The notes beneath the pieces are model-generated. The model was not told where the DNA came from and made no database searches. It saw only the letters and a program-made list of their open reading frames with translations. The position numbers were made by a program, and so were the translations under genes. Shown here in pieces: positions 34,150 through 43,608 of a DNA stretch of 64,000 nucleotides (the first letter of the stretch is position 1; each line of letters begins with the position of its first letter). The stretch is taken from NCBI GenBank assembly GCA_017853575.1, contig JAFMJI010000003.1, positions 62,001-126,000 of the forward strand, read 5' to 3'. Origin of the DNA: Chitinophagaceae bacterium (lineage in GTDB: Bacteria; Bacteroidota; Bacteroidia; Chitinophagales; Chitinophagaceae).

Positions 34150-35625
34150 TTATTTCTTGATTTCCCAACCCGGACGATAATTTCTTGTCACAAATTGGTT
34201 GGCATCTTCGAAGTTGGTAATCTTCATGTTGGTGCCATCCCACAATAGTTTCTTTCTTCCATAGAATTCGAAACCATTTCTTCCGGCAGCATTTTTCACT
34301 TCTCTGCGCAACATGTAGCTTCTAATGGCAAGGTTACCCATCAGTACTGTTTCAGTCAACGGACCAGAATAATCGAATGATGAAGTCAGCGCTTTATGTT
34401 CCTTGCTGTTGAAACCTGCCTTACATGCTTCTGTCCATGCAACTTGATGTCCAAATTCAGGTAAACCTTTCGGAGCATTTGGATCTGGAGCTGGCATGGT
34501 GATTCTTTCGCCGTTGTTGAGATAGATCTTTGGATTGTTTCCATACATACCAATCACCATTACTCCTTTAGAACCATGTAAGTACACTCCATTGTCGCCA
34601 CCTGCATCTGGACTCAATGGTTCGTCTGCAGGAATCTGATCAGGGTGGAAAGGTTTCAAACCTCCATCCATCCAAACCATTTTCAATTGAGATTTATTTT
34701 TCTTTGTTTCAGGGAATTTGATTTCAACCAATGCAGAAGGAGGACATCCTTCAGGTATAAATTCAGGTGTCCAGTCTTTGATGAAAACCTGTCCCACACT
34801 GCATTCTACCTCGGTAGGATAACCCAATCCAAGAATTCTGAATGCAGAATCGATGGTATGACATCCGATATCTCCCAATGCACCTGTACCAAAATTCCAC
34901 CATCCTCTCCATTTGAATGGATGATACAATGGATTGTAATCTACATATTCAGCGGGGCCGAGCCATGTGTTCCAATCTTCAGGTGACATGGATGCAGGAA
35001 GTGCAGGCTTGTCTTTTGGAACTGGAATACCTTGTGGCCAAACAGGGCGGTTGGTCCAAATCTCCACTTTATGAACAGGTCCGATGATTCCTTTATTGAA
35101 CCAATCGATTGCAACTTGTTGTTGCGGGTTAGATGAACCTTGGTTACCCATTTGTGTAACCACTTTATATTTTCTTGCAGCTTCAGTCATCATGCGGGCC
35201 TCCGCAATGTTGTGTGTGAGCGGCTTTTGAACGTATACATGTTTACCCATTTGCATGCAGGCCATGGCAGCGAACGCGTGAAAATGGTCTGGTGTTGAAA
35301 TGGTAATTGCATCGATGTCTTTGCCGGATTCATCCAGCATTTTTCTGAAATCTTTGTAGCGCTTTGCATTCGGAAATTTTTCTACTGCAACTTTCGCTCT
35401 GTCAAAGTCAACATCCGTCAGCGCCACAACATTACACGCACCATTGTTGTATGCATTGATGATATCTGATTGGCCTTTGCCACCTGCACCAATTGCAGCA
35501 ATATTCAATTTATCGCTTGGGGCTGTATAACCCTTCCCAATAACATGACGGGGTACGATAAAGAATCCAGCTGCTGCAAGTGAACTTTCTTTGATGAAAT
35601 TTCTTCGATTTTTTTGTTTCGACAT
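34150..35625 (-). CDS. Tat-exported Gfo/Idh/MocA oxidoreductase between the two BNR genes
   Basis: This 491-residue protein has a Tat leader (MSKQKNRRNFIKESSLAAAG). The Rossmann fold shows LNIAAIGAGGKGQSDIINAY with the usual glycines, and AITISTPDHFHAFAAM. The EKP position is QKP in VYVQKPLTHNIAEARMM. The C-terminal domain includes WNTWLGPAEYVDYNPLYH, FKWRGWWNFGTGALGDIGCH and SAFRILGLGYPTEVECSVG. It follows the pattern of Bacteroidota periplasmic sugar oxidoreductases that keep NAD(P) bound. It has its own terminator and diverges from the second BNR gene across 85 bp. Confidence 0.88.
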   Translation of the reverse strand: MSKQKNRRNFIKESSLAAAGFFIVPRHVIGKGYTAPSDKLNIAAIGAGGKGQSDIINAYNNGACNVVALTDVDFDRAKVAVEKFPNAKRYKDFRKMLDESGKDIDAITISTPDHFHAFAAMACMQMGKHVYVQKPLTHNIAEARMMTEAARKYKVVTQMGNQGSSNPQQQVAIDWFNKGIIGPVHKVEIWTNRPVWPQGIPVPKDKPALPASMSPEDWNTWLGPAEYVDYNPLYHPFKWRGWWNFGTGALGDIGCHTIDSAFRILGLGYPTEVECSVGQVFIKDWTPEFIPEGCPPSALVEIKFPETKKNKSQLKMVWMDGGLKPFHPDQIPADEPLSPDAGGDNGVYLHGSKGVMVIGMYGNNPKIYLNNGERITMPAPDPNAPKGLPEFGHQVAWTEACKAGFNSKEHKALTSSFDYSGPLTETVLMGNLAIRSYMLRREVKNAAGRNGFEFYGRKKLLWDGTNMKITNFEDANQFVTRNYRPGWEIKK

Positions 35626-35710
35626 AGCAAGCTTTTTTAAATGAATGATGAATACCTAAGTTACAATTCGAGCGTAAGATTTATTACATTTAGTACTATA
35701 ATTTTTTCTT

Positions 35711-38587
35711 ATGCTCAAAATAACTTTTCGTTGGATGACTTTTTTAGGGATTATTTGCGTTGCCCAACTTACATCTGCTCAAATCATTCCTAAATCACAT
35801 CTATCACATCTTTCCTGGAGAATGATCGGTCCACATCGTGCTGGACGTACTGTTGGCATGTGCGGGGTTCCTTCTCAGCCCAATGTATTTTACATTGGTG
35901 TAAACAATGGAGGTGTTTGGAAAACAACAGATTATGGAAATACCTGGGCGCCTATTTTTGATGATCAGAATACCGGATCAGTTGGTGATGTGGTTGTTGC
36001 ACCTTCCAATCCCAACGTTATATATGTAGGAAGTGGGGAAGGCATTCAACGCCCTGACCTTTCAGTAGGCAATGGAGTTTATAAATCTACTGATGCTGGG
36101 AAGACATGGGTTAATTTAGGATTGCATGATGCTCAACAAATAGGAGGCATTGCAGTAGATGTACAAAATGAAAACAGAATTTTTGTAGCAGCCTTGGGGC
36201 ATCCTTATGGGCCCAACAAAGAGAGAGGTGTTTACCGCAGTTTGGATGGCGGAAAGACTTTTCAGCAAGTTTTATTTATCAATGAAAACACAGGCGCAGT
36301 GCAGGTTGCCATCGATCCAAATAATTCAAATATTATCATTGCAGATATTTGGGCTGCACGTCAGGGCCCTTGGGAAAATGGTGCTTGGAATGGAGTTGAA
36401 AGCGGATTGTTTAAATCTGAAGATGGTGGAAATACATGGAGAAAATTGACAAAAGGACTCCCAACAACTACTGAAGATGGATTAGGAAGAATTGGATTTA
36501 CGATCGCGCCAAGCAATTCAAAAAGAATGTATGCAACTGTTGATGCAGAAAAAAAAGGTGGGATATATAGGAGTGATGATGGCGGTGAATCTTGGTATAT
36601 GCTAACTGAAGATGGAAGGTTATGGGGAAGAGGATCTGATTTCGCGGAAGTAAAAGTTGATCCTAAAAATCAGGATATTGTTTATTCTGCCAATGTAGTT
36701 ACATGGAAATCGGTTGATGGAGGAAAAAGCTGGACCGGCATCAAAGGTGCACCTGGCGGAGATGATTATCATAGAATTTGGATCAATCCAAACAACCCCA
36801 ATATTATTGCACTGGGATTGGATCAGGGTGGAACCATCACTGTTAATGGCGGTGAAACATGGTCTTCATGGTACAATCAAGCCACAGCTCAATTCTATCA
36901 TGTGAGCACTGATAATGCTTTCCCGTATAATGTATATGGCGGACAACAGGAGAGCGGTTCAGTTGGAATTGCATCCCGTTCCAATGATGGAAATATTACT
37001 TTCAGAGAATGGCATCCTGTTGGTGTTGAGGAATATGGATATGTTGCAGCAGATCCATTGGATCCAAACATTATATATGGCGGAAAGATTACTAAATATG
37101 ATAAACGTAATGGGCAGGTTCAAAATATATCACCTGTTCCTGTTAGAGATGGGAAGGTTAGATTTATCAGAACAGCTCCAGTAATGTTTTCACCCGTTGA
37201 TCAAAAGACTTTATACTTCGCAGGAAATATCATTTTCAAAACTACAGATGGAGGAAACAGTTGGTCAACTATTAGTCCGGATTTAACACGTGCAACTTAT
37301 GATATTCCATCAAGCGTTGGTGTATTCACAGATGAGAAGATGAAGAATATGCCAAGAAGAGGCGTTGTATATGCATTGGCTCCATCTAATAAAAACATCA
37401 ATACAATTTGGGCTGGAACTGACGATGGATTGGTTCATATAACAAGAAATGGAGGATTGAATTGGAAAGATATTACACCAAGTGGTGTTACATCGTGGAG
37501 TAAAATATCACAAATTGATGCAAGTCATTTTGATGACAACACTGCTTATGTGGCTGTTAATAGAATACGATGTGATGATATGAAACCACATATTTATAGA
37601 ACACATGATGGTGGTGCATCTTGGAAAGAAGTGGTAAGTGGCTTACCCAATGAACCAATCAATACAGTCAGAGAGGATCCTGTTCGTAAAGGACTGTTGT
37701 ATGCGGGTTCTGAAAATGCAGTGTATGTTTCCTTTGATGATGGTGAACATTGGCAATCACTTCGTCAGAACATGCCTTGTACCTCAATTAGAGACTTGGT
37801 TGTGAAAGACGATGATTTGGTAATTGGAACACATGGTAGAAGCTTTTGGATCATGGATAACATCAGCTCTTTGAGACAATTGAATACTACAGCTGCATCA
37901 TCAACAAATATTTTATTCAAGCCACAAAAGGCTGTAAGGGTGCGATGGAATATGAATACAGATACACCTTTACCACCCGAAGAGCCTGCCGGACAAAATC
38001 CACCTGATGGTGCAATGATTGAATTTTTTCTGAGTGAAAAAGCCAATTCAGTAGAATTGGAAATTTTAGATCAATATGGAAAACTTGTAAGAAAATATTC
38101 CAGCAATGATACCATGTATAAAATTCCAGATGTAAATATTCCACTATACTGGATTAGGCCACAGCAGATGCTTTCAACCAATGCAGGTATGCAGAGATTT
38201 TTATGGGACTTTCATTATGAACCTTTGAATGAATCTCCAAGTTATCCGATTGCAGCTGTAAAAAACAATACTGCTCCAGATCCTACATCTCCCTGGGCGA
38301 TGCCTGGAACGTATACTGTTCGATTAAAAGTAAATGGACGGGTACAAGAGCAAACGTTTAATGTAGTGATGGACCCTCGTGTAAAAACTTCGTTGAAAGA
38401 TTTACAAAGACAACATGACCTATCAATGATTTGTTATGAAGGGAAGAAACTGACAGCTGGGAAGAATCCACCATTATATAGAAAGTTTAATGCTTTGTTT
38501 GAAGTAGTTTCTACTTCTGATATGGCGCCAACTTCTCAAACTGAGAAAGCGATTATTCAGGCACAACAGGAACTTTCAAAAAAATAA
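35711..38587 (+). CDS. Large exported BNR/VPS10-like beta-propeller protein, second copy
   Basis: This 958-residue protein has a leader ending AQLTSAQ. It opens with WRMIGPHRAGRTVGMCGVPS, matching the WRNVGPFRGGRANAVSGV start of the 30915-34049 protein. Repeated Asp-boxes follow: TTDYGNTWAPI, STDAGKTWVNL, SLDGGKTFQQV, SEDGGNTWRKL, SDDGGESWYML, SVDGGKSWTGI and TTDGGNSWSTI. A C-terminal beta domain includes PPEEPAGQNPPDGAMIEFFL, and a short helical end follows. The GH78 gene starts 13 nt downstream, suggesting a link to glycan recognition or breakdown. The catalytic status is unknown. Confidence 0.82.
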   Translation: MLKITFRWMTFLGIICVAQLTSAQIIPKSHLSHLSWRMIGPHRAGRTVGMCGVPSQPNVFYIGVNNGGVWKTTDYGNTWAPIFDDQNTGSVGDVVVAPSNPNVIYVGSGEGIQRPDLSVGNGVYKSTDAGKTWVNLGLHDAQQIGGIAVDVQNENRIFVAALGHPYGPNKERGVYRSLDGGKTFQQVLFINENTGAVQVAIDPNNSNIIIADIWAARQGPWENGAWNGVESGLFKSEDGGNTWRKLTKGLPTTTEDGLGRIGFTIAPSNSKRMYATVDAEKKGGIYRSDDGGESWYMLTEDGRLWGRGSDFAEVKVDPKNQDIVYSANVVTWKSVDGGKSWTGIKGAPGGDDYHRIWINPNNPNIIALGLDQGGTITVNGGETWSSWYNQATAQFYHVSTDNAFPYNVYGGQQESGSVGIASRSNDGNITFREWHPVGVEEYGYVAADPLDPNIIYGGKITKYDKRNGQVQNISPVPVRDGKVRFIRTAPVMFSPVDQKTLYFAGNIIFKTTDGGNSWSTISPDLTRATYDIPSSVGVFTDEKMKNMPRRGVVYALAPSNKNINTIWAGTDDGLVHITRNGGLNWKDITPSGVTSWSKISQIDASHFDDNTAYVAVNRIRCDDMKPHIYRTHDGGASWKEVVSGLPNEPINTVREDPVRKGLLYAGSENAVYVSFDDGEHWQSLRQNMPCTSIRDLVVKDDDLVIGTHGRSFWIMDNISSLRQLNTTAASSTNILFKPQKAVRVRWNMNTDTPLPPEEPAGQNPPDGAMIEFFLSEKANSVELEILDQYGKLVRKYSSNDTMYKIPDVNIPLYWIRPQQMLSTNAGMQRFLWDFHYEPLNESPSYPIAAVKNNTAPDPTSPWAMPGTYTVRLKVNGRVQEQTFNVVMDPRVKTSLKDLQRQHDLSMICYEGKKLTAGKNPPLYRKFNALFEVVSTSDMAPTSQTEKAIIQAQQELSKK

Positions 38588-38600
38588 AAATTCAATCAAC

Positions 38601-41018
38601 ATGAAATTGTTTTTCTGGTTTACCACTTTGATATACAGCGTAGGGGCATTTGCGCAAATTTCCATCAATCCTGCTTTGCTGAAAGGATCATGGAAGGCCA
38701 ACTGGATCAGTTGCCCTGGAATTCCCCAAAGAGATTATGGAGTATATCATTTTAGAAAAACATTTTCACTGGAAACCGTCAAAGAAAAATTCATTGTTCA
38801 TGTTAGTGCAGACAATAGATATCGATTGTTTGTAAATGGAACTGCTGTCTGCAGCGGTCCTGCGAGAGGGGATTTGTACAATTGGTATTTCGAATCAGTT
38901 GACATCGCACCTTATTTGCACAAGGGTCAAAATACAGTTGCTGCCTTGGTTTGGAACATGGGCGTACACGCACCGGTTGCACAAATTTCAAATCAAACTG
39001 CATTTGTATTGCAGGGAGACTCAGATTACGAAAGTGTTCTGAATACCAATCAGAGTTGGAAAGTTATAAATGATTTATCCTATGTTCCTTGTTCTCTTGA
39101 TAACGGTGCAAGGGTGAAATCGTATATGGTAGTTGGGCCTGGCGATCAGGTGGATGCAAAAAAATATCCTTGGGGCTGGGAGAAAGAAAATTATGATGAT
39201 ACTGCTTGGTTAAAAGCAAGTACCATTACAAACCCTGTTAATGTTGGATATGGTTCAGATAATTTGTGGAGTTTAAAAGAAAGAAATATTCCATTGATGT
39301 TTGAGCGGATGCAACGAATTCCATCTGTAAGAAGAAGTTCAGGCATGGAGGTATCTAATGGTTTTTTAGGGGGCAATTCAACATTGATTGTTCCTGCCAA
39401 TAAAACTGTTTCTATTTTGTTAGATCAATCTTATAATACTGTTGCGTATCCACAATTGGTAACAAGCAAAGGGAAAAATGCAGAGATTAAATTGAGTTAT
39501 ACCGAAGCGCTTTTGGTGGATACGAATTCAGTTAAATACAAAGGCATAAATGTAAATGGTCCACACCGAAGAAAAGATTTTCAAAAAGGAAACAGAAATG
39601 ATGTCGACAGTAAATTGGTGATTGGCAACTATGATATTTTCATAGCGGATGGAGGTGAAAAGAGAGTGTTCAGACCACTTTGGTTTAGAACGTATCGCTA
39701 CATGCAATTGGATATAACAACCAAAGACGAGCCATTGGAAATAAATGATTTGTATGGTATGGCTACTGGCTATCCATTCGAAGTGAAAGCATCTTTTGTA
39801 TCAAATGATTCATCGCTTCAGCAGATTTGGGATATTGGTTGGAGAACAGCCCAATTGTGCGCAGGTGAAACATATTTTGATTGTCCTTATTACGAGCAAT
39901 TGCAATATGAGGGAGATACAAGAATTCAATCACTAATCTCATTGTATGTAACTGGAGATGATCGATTGATGCGAAAAGCCATTCTGGATTTTTATCACTC
40001 AAGAGTTCCGGAGGGATTGACACAGGGGAGATATCCAAGCAGCAGACTGCAGGTAATACCACCTTTTTCATTGTATTGGGTAAGTATGTTGCATGATTAC
40101 TGGATGCACAGAAGTGATTTCAAATTTGTTGAACAGTTTCTAATGCCCGTCGCAGGCGTGTTGGATTGGTATGAAAAAAGAATTGATGCAGAGAAAAATA
40201 TGTTAGGCCCCATGAAGTGGTGGAACTTTGTAGATTGGAATCAGAAGTTTCCAGGAGGAACACCTGATGGTGCAAATGAAGGAAACTCTTCCGTAATTAC
40301 ATTTCAATATATATATACCTTAAAGCAAGCTGCAGACTTGTTCAATTATTTTGGAAAAACCTCAGCGGCAAGTCATTACAGGAGCCTGGCAGAAAAATTA
40401 GGAAAAGCAACTTTTGTAAAATGTTATGATGAGAAAAAAGGGGTGCTCGCAAATACTCCGTTGAAAAATACGTTTAGTCAGCATGCAAGCATCATGGGAA
40501 TTTTATCTGGAAGTGTACCAAAAGAACTCCAGCAAAAAATGATCATGAATGTTTTAACAGATACATCCATCAGTCAGGCTACTTTTTATTACAGATTTTA
40601 TTTAAACAGAGCTTTGAACTATACAGGAAATGCAGACAGGTATTATAAAGAGTTGAAACCTTGGAGAGATATGATAAATCTTGGGCTCACCACTTTTGCT
40701 GAAGAGCCAGATCCAACAAGATCGGATTGTCATGCATGGAGTTCTAGTCCGAATTACGATTTTTTTGCAACTATCTGTGGAATTAATCCCTCTAAACCAG
40801 GATTTGCATCTGTTAAAATTGCACCTGCTCTAGGCGAACTGAATCATGTTGTTGGTGAAATGCCCCATCCCAATGGCATGATCAAAGTTGAAATTCAAAA
40901 AGATGGAGCAAATGGTGTGATTGCCAATATTGAATTGCCATCCAATATTCCAGGGGTATTTTCTTGGAAGGGGAAGCAGGTATCACTTCACCCTGGAAAG
41001 CAACAGATAAAATTCTGA
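38601..41018 (+). CDS. GH78 alpha-L-rhamnosidase-like enzyme
   Basis: This 805-residue exported protein (signal ending SVGAFAQ) has N-terminal beta-sandwich domains (WKANWISCPGIPQRDYGVYH, FRKTFSLE, DNRYRLFVNGTAVCSGPARG, YDIFIADGGEKRVFRPLWFR) and a helical (alpha/alpha)6 barrel from about residue 400. The barrel contains ETYFDCPYYEQLQYEGDTRI, corresponding to the GH78 DCP(x)RDER(x)GWTGD region with the general acid Glu, and WNFVDWNQKF. The C-terminus has SPNYDFFATICGINPSKPGF and a final beta domain. It probably removes L-rhamnose or a related sugar from glycans or glycosides. It ends with no gap against the convergent oxidoreductase gene (stop codons adjoin). Confidence 0.85.
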   Translation: MKLFFWFTTLIYSVGAFAQISINPALLKGSWKANWISCPGIPQRDYGVYHFRKTFSLETVKEKFIVHVSADNRYRLFVNGTAVCSGPARGDLYNWYFESVDIAPYLHKGQNTVAALVWNMGVHAPVAQISNQTAFVLQGDSDYESVLNTNQSWKVINDLSYVPCSLDNGARVKSYMVVGPGDQVDAKKYPWGWEKENYDDTAWLKASTITNPVNVGYGSDNLWSLKERNIPLMFERMQRIPSVRRSSGMEVSNGFLGGNSTLIVPANKTVSILLDQSYNTVAYPQLVTSKGKNAEIKLSYTEALLVDTNSVKYKGINVNGPHRRKDFQKGNRNDVDSKLVIGNYDIFIADGGEKRVFRPLWFRTYRYMQLDITTKDEPLEINDLYGMATGYPFEVKASFVSNDSSLQQIWDIGWRTAQLCAGETYFDCPYYEQLQYEGDTRIQSLISLYVTGDDRLMRKAILDFYHSRVPEGLTQGRYPSSRLQVIPPFSLYWVSMLHDYWMHRSDFKFVEQFLMPVAGVLDWYEKRIDAEKNMLGPMKWWNFVDWNQKFPGGTPDGANEGNSSVITFQYIYTLKQAADLFNYFGKTSAASHYRSLAEKLGKATFVKCYDEKKGVLANTPLKNTFSQHASIMGILSGSVPKELQQKMIMNVLTDTSISQATFYYRFYLNRALNYTGNADRYYKELKPWRDMINLGLTTFAEEPDPTRSDCHAWSSSPNYDFFATICGINPSKPGFASVKIAPALGELNHVVGEMPHPNGMIKVEIQKDGANGVIANIELPSNIPGVFSWKGKQVSLHPGKQQIKF

Positions 41019-42122
41019 TTAAATTCTTTTGGCAAATTTTTGAGCCTTCAATGAAAGTTCAGTTGCAAGAAAGCAATGTGCTTGTGGCATCGCTGTTTCA
41101 GTTCTGTTCACAACATCATCAACAAATAACTTTCCAAAAGGCAGTTGTGTATCTCTACAGTCAATGTACTTGGTTTCTTTGTTGTTGGCGTAATACAAAT
41201 GATTGCCACTGTCGTATCGTGCGATGTCGATATTTTTTCTAATCTCTATGAATCCTTCTGTTCCAAGAATGGTTAGTCTTCCATCTCCCCATGTTTTTAA
41301 ACCATCCGGTGTGAACCAATCCACTCTGATGTATCCTTGTCCACCATTGCCTTTCAGCATTACATCGCCAAAGTCTTCAAAATCCGGTTTATCAGGATGA
41401 TTTACATTTCCAATTTGTGAGGCCACCACTTCTGCACTGGTGGAGCCAGTAAAATAAAGGAATTGATCAAACTGGTGGGATGCAATATCTGTGATGATTC
41501 CACCAAATTTCTTTTTGTCCCAAAACCACTCTGGTCTTGATTTTGGATTGATGCGGTGTGGGCCAAGTCCAATGGTTTGTATCACTTTTCCAATCAATCC
41601 CTGCTGAATCAACTCACCCGCTTTAATGGTTGCCTTGTTTTCAAAGCGCTCACTGAACATGATCGAATAGATGCGCTTGGTTTCTTTTTGAACTTTTCTT
41701 ACTTCAGCAAGTTGTTCCAAGGTTGTAATGCCCGGTTTATCAACCAGATAATCTTTACCATGTTTCATCACCTGAACGCCAAGTGGAGCTCTTTCAACTG
41801 GGATGCCAGAACTTAAAATGAGTTGAATTGAATTGTCTTCTAAAATTTCTTGTGCAGATGAAGCGACCTTAACCTGGGGGAAAGCTTTTGTAAAAGCTGC
41901 GATCAATTCAGGTTCTTTTGCATATACTGCAACTAGTTCGCCTCCGCCGTTGATGACGGAGTTGCACATACCATATATATGATTGTGGTTGATATTGATA
42001 ACTGAAAACCTGATTCGTTTTTCTACAACTATCTCTGTATTGCGATCTGAAGAAAAAGATGATAGCAAAGGCATACCGCTTGCTGCAATGGTTGATTTTA
42101 GAAAAGTTCTTCTTGGAAACAT
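41019..42122 (-). CDS. Tat-type Gfo/Idh/MocA oxidoreductase next to GntP
   Basis: This 367-residue protein begins MFPRRTFLKSTIAASGMPLL, a twin-arginine-like leader. The expected Rossmann start is replaced by RFSVININHNHIYGMCNSVI, without the normal GxGxxG, a variation also seen in some members of the family. The EKP position is DKP in YLVDKPGITTLEQL. The C-terminal domain has WFWDKKKFGGIITDIASHQF and DWFTPDGLKTWGDGRLTILG. It lies 79 nt after the GntP gene on the same strand. The likely substrate is a sugar or sugar acid. Confidence 0.83.
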   Translation of the reverse strand: MFPRRTFLKSTIAASGMPLLSSFSSDRNTEIVVEKRIRFSVININHNHIYGMCNSVINGGGELVAVYAKEPELIAAFTKAFPQVKVASSAQEILEDNSIQLILSSGIPVERAPLGVQVMKHGKDYLVDKPGITTLEQLAEVRKVQKETKRIYSIMFSERFENKATIKAGELIQQGLIGKVIQTIGLGPHRINPKSRPEWFWDKKKFGGIITDIASHQFDQFLYFTGSTSAEVVASQIGNVNHPDKPDFEDFGDVMLKGNGGQGYIRVDWFTPDGLKTWGDGRLTILGTEGFIEIRKNIDIARYDSGNHLYYANNKETKYIDCRDTQLPFGKLFVDDVVNRTETAMPQAHCFLATELSLKAQKFAKRI

Positions 42123-42201
42123 AGTATATGTTTTATGTTATAATTGCTTTATCGAATTTACTGAATCAGTTAGGCATATGCTGCAATTCTACGAAATCGA
42201 T

Positions 42202-43515
42202 TTATTTTATCAGATAATCAATAATCAGTACACCAAGGAGCCCCATGATAGATACAATCGTCTCCATGATGGTCCAAGATTTTAATGTTTGGCGAATGCT
42301 CAGGTTGAAATATTCTTTGAACAACCAGAATCCGCTATCATTAACATGCGAGAGCATGAGGCTTCCTGATCCAACTGCCAGCACCATCAAGCTGGGATCA
42401 GTATTGGTTGCAACAACAACAGGCGCAATGATGCCGGCTGTTGTTAAACCCGCTACGGTGGCAGATCCCATGGCAACTCGAATGATCGCACTGATCAGCC
42501 ATCCAAGCAAGAGTGGAGGCATTTGTAATTGATTGAAGGCATCACCCAGCTGTGCACTTACGCCGCTTTGAACATATACTTCTTTCAGTGCGCCAGCACC
42601 AGATACAATCAAAATGATCATCAATACATCTTTAATAGAATCGGCATAGGTATGCATGATGTTTGCAATAGAATTGCCCCTGGTAATTCCAAGTGCAACT
42701 GTGGCATATATCATTGAAATAAACATCAGCATGCTTGGATCTGATATAAACTGAATCAATGCTGGTGTAGTTGAAGAAGTTTTATTGAGGTTGAAATATG
42801 TGGTGATCAATAATATAAATACCGGTAGCAGGCAAGTGATGATGCTGTTGAAGAATCCTGGTAAAGATGCTTCTTTAATTTCTTTGGGTTTGAAAGTCTG
42901 AAGAGGTTCAACATCCATTTTTTTCAGGGTAGTTACAAACAATGGTCCAGCTACAGTGATTGTTGGGATGGCGATGCATATCCCATACAAGAGGGTTTTG
43001 CCCATATCTGCATGCAATTGATTAACAAGTGCAGCGGGTGAGGGGTGTGGCGGGAGGAGTCCGTGTGTTACAGAGAGTGCAGAGAGCATCGGAATGCCAA
43101 CATATACTGCCGGGAGTTTAAGTCGGTATACAATGGAGAAAATGAGGGGAACCAGGAGTACAAATCCAACATTATAAAAAAGTGGAATTCCAACTATAAA
43201 GCCTGTGAGTACCAGCGCCCAGGTGATCTTTTTTTCTCCGAATGCCTTCAAGAGCACATCGCTGATTCTCTGTGCAGCACCCGATTCAGCTACCATTTTG
43301 CCTATCATCGCTCCAAAGAGGATTACCATCAGCAATGAACCCAATGTGTCGCCAACTCCTTTCTGGATTGCACCCGGAATTTTCTCTAAGGGCATACCCA
43401 GCAGGAGCCCCCCCAAGAGGGAAACAATGATAAAGGAGATGAATGTATTGCACTTGGCCCATGAAATGAGCAAAATAAGTAGAACAATACAGATGGCAAT
43501 CGTTAAGAAAAGCAT
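42202..43515 (-). CDS. GntP family gluconate-type permease
   Basis: This 437-residue membrane protein has about 12 helices and the GntP features: SFIIVSLLGGLLLGMPLEKI, GVGDTLGSLLMVILFGAMIG, ALSVTHGLLPPHPSPAALVN (hallmark loop) and GSATVAGLTTAGIIAPV with GSLMLSHVNDSGFWLFKEYF near the end. GntP proteins import gluconate and related sugar acids with protons. No gluconate kinase is encoded here; the neighbouring oxidoreductase and the divergent Tat TIM-barrel isomerase suggest that a sugar acid or keto-sugar is taken up. Confidence 0.88.
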   Translation of the reverse strand: MLFLTIAICIVLLILLISWAKCNTFISFIIVSLLGGLLLGMPLEKIPGAIQKGVGDTLGSLLMVILFGAMIGKMVAESGAAQRISDVLLKAFGEKKITWALVLTGFIVGIPLFYNVGFVLLVPLIFSIVYRLKLPAVYVGIPMLSALSVTHGLLPPHPSPAALVNQLHADMGKTLLYGICIAIPTITVAGPLFVTTLKKMDVEPLQTFKPKEIKEASLPGFFNSIITCLLPVFILLITTYFNLNKTSSTTPALIQFISDPSMLMFISMIYATVALGITRGNSIANIMHTYADSIKDVLMIILIVSGAGALKEVYVQSGVSAQLGDAFNQLQMPPLLLGWLISAIIRVAMGSATVAGLTTAGIIAPVVVATNTDPSLMVLAVGSGSLMLSHVNDSGFWLFKEYFNLSIRQTLKSWTIMETIVSIMGLLGVLIIDYLIK

Positions 43516-43608
43516 TGCGTAATTTATTATGTCAAATATTATGTTGGATTAAAACTTTAAGTAATTTAAACATTCTATTTAATATAGTTAATCATTAAAA
43601 CCGCCATT

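Noticed and set aside
35685-35692. TACATTTA as a promoter element upstream of the 35711 gene
   Set aside because: It lacks the final G of TAnnTTTG and has no TTG at the right distance.
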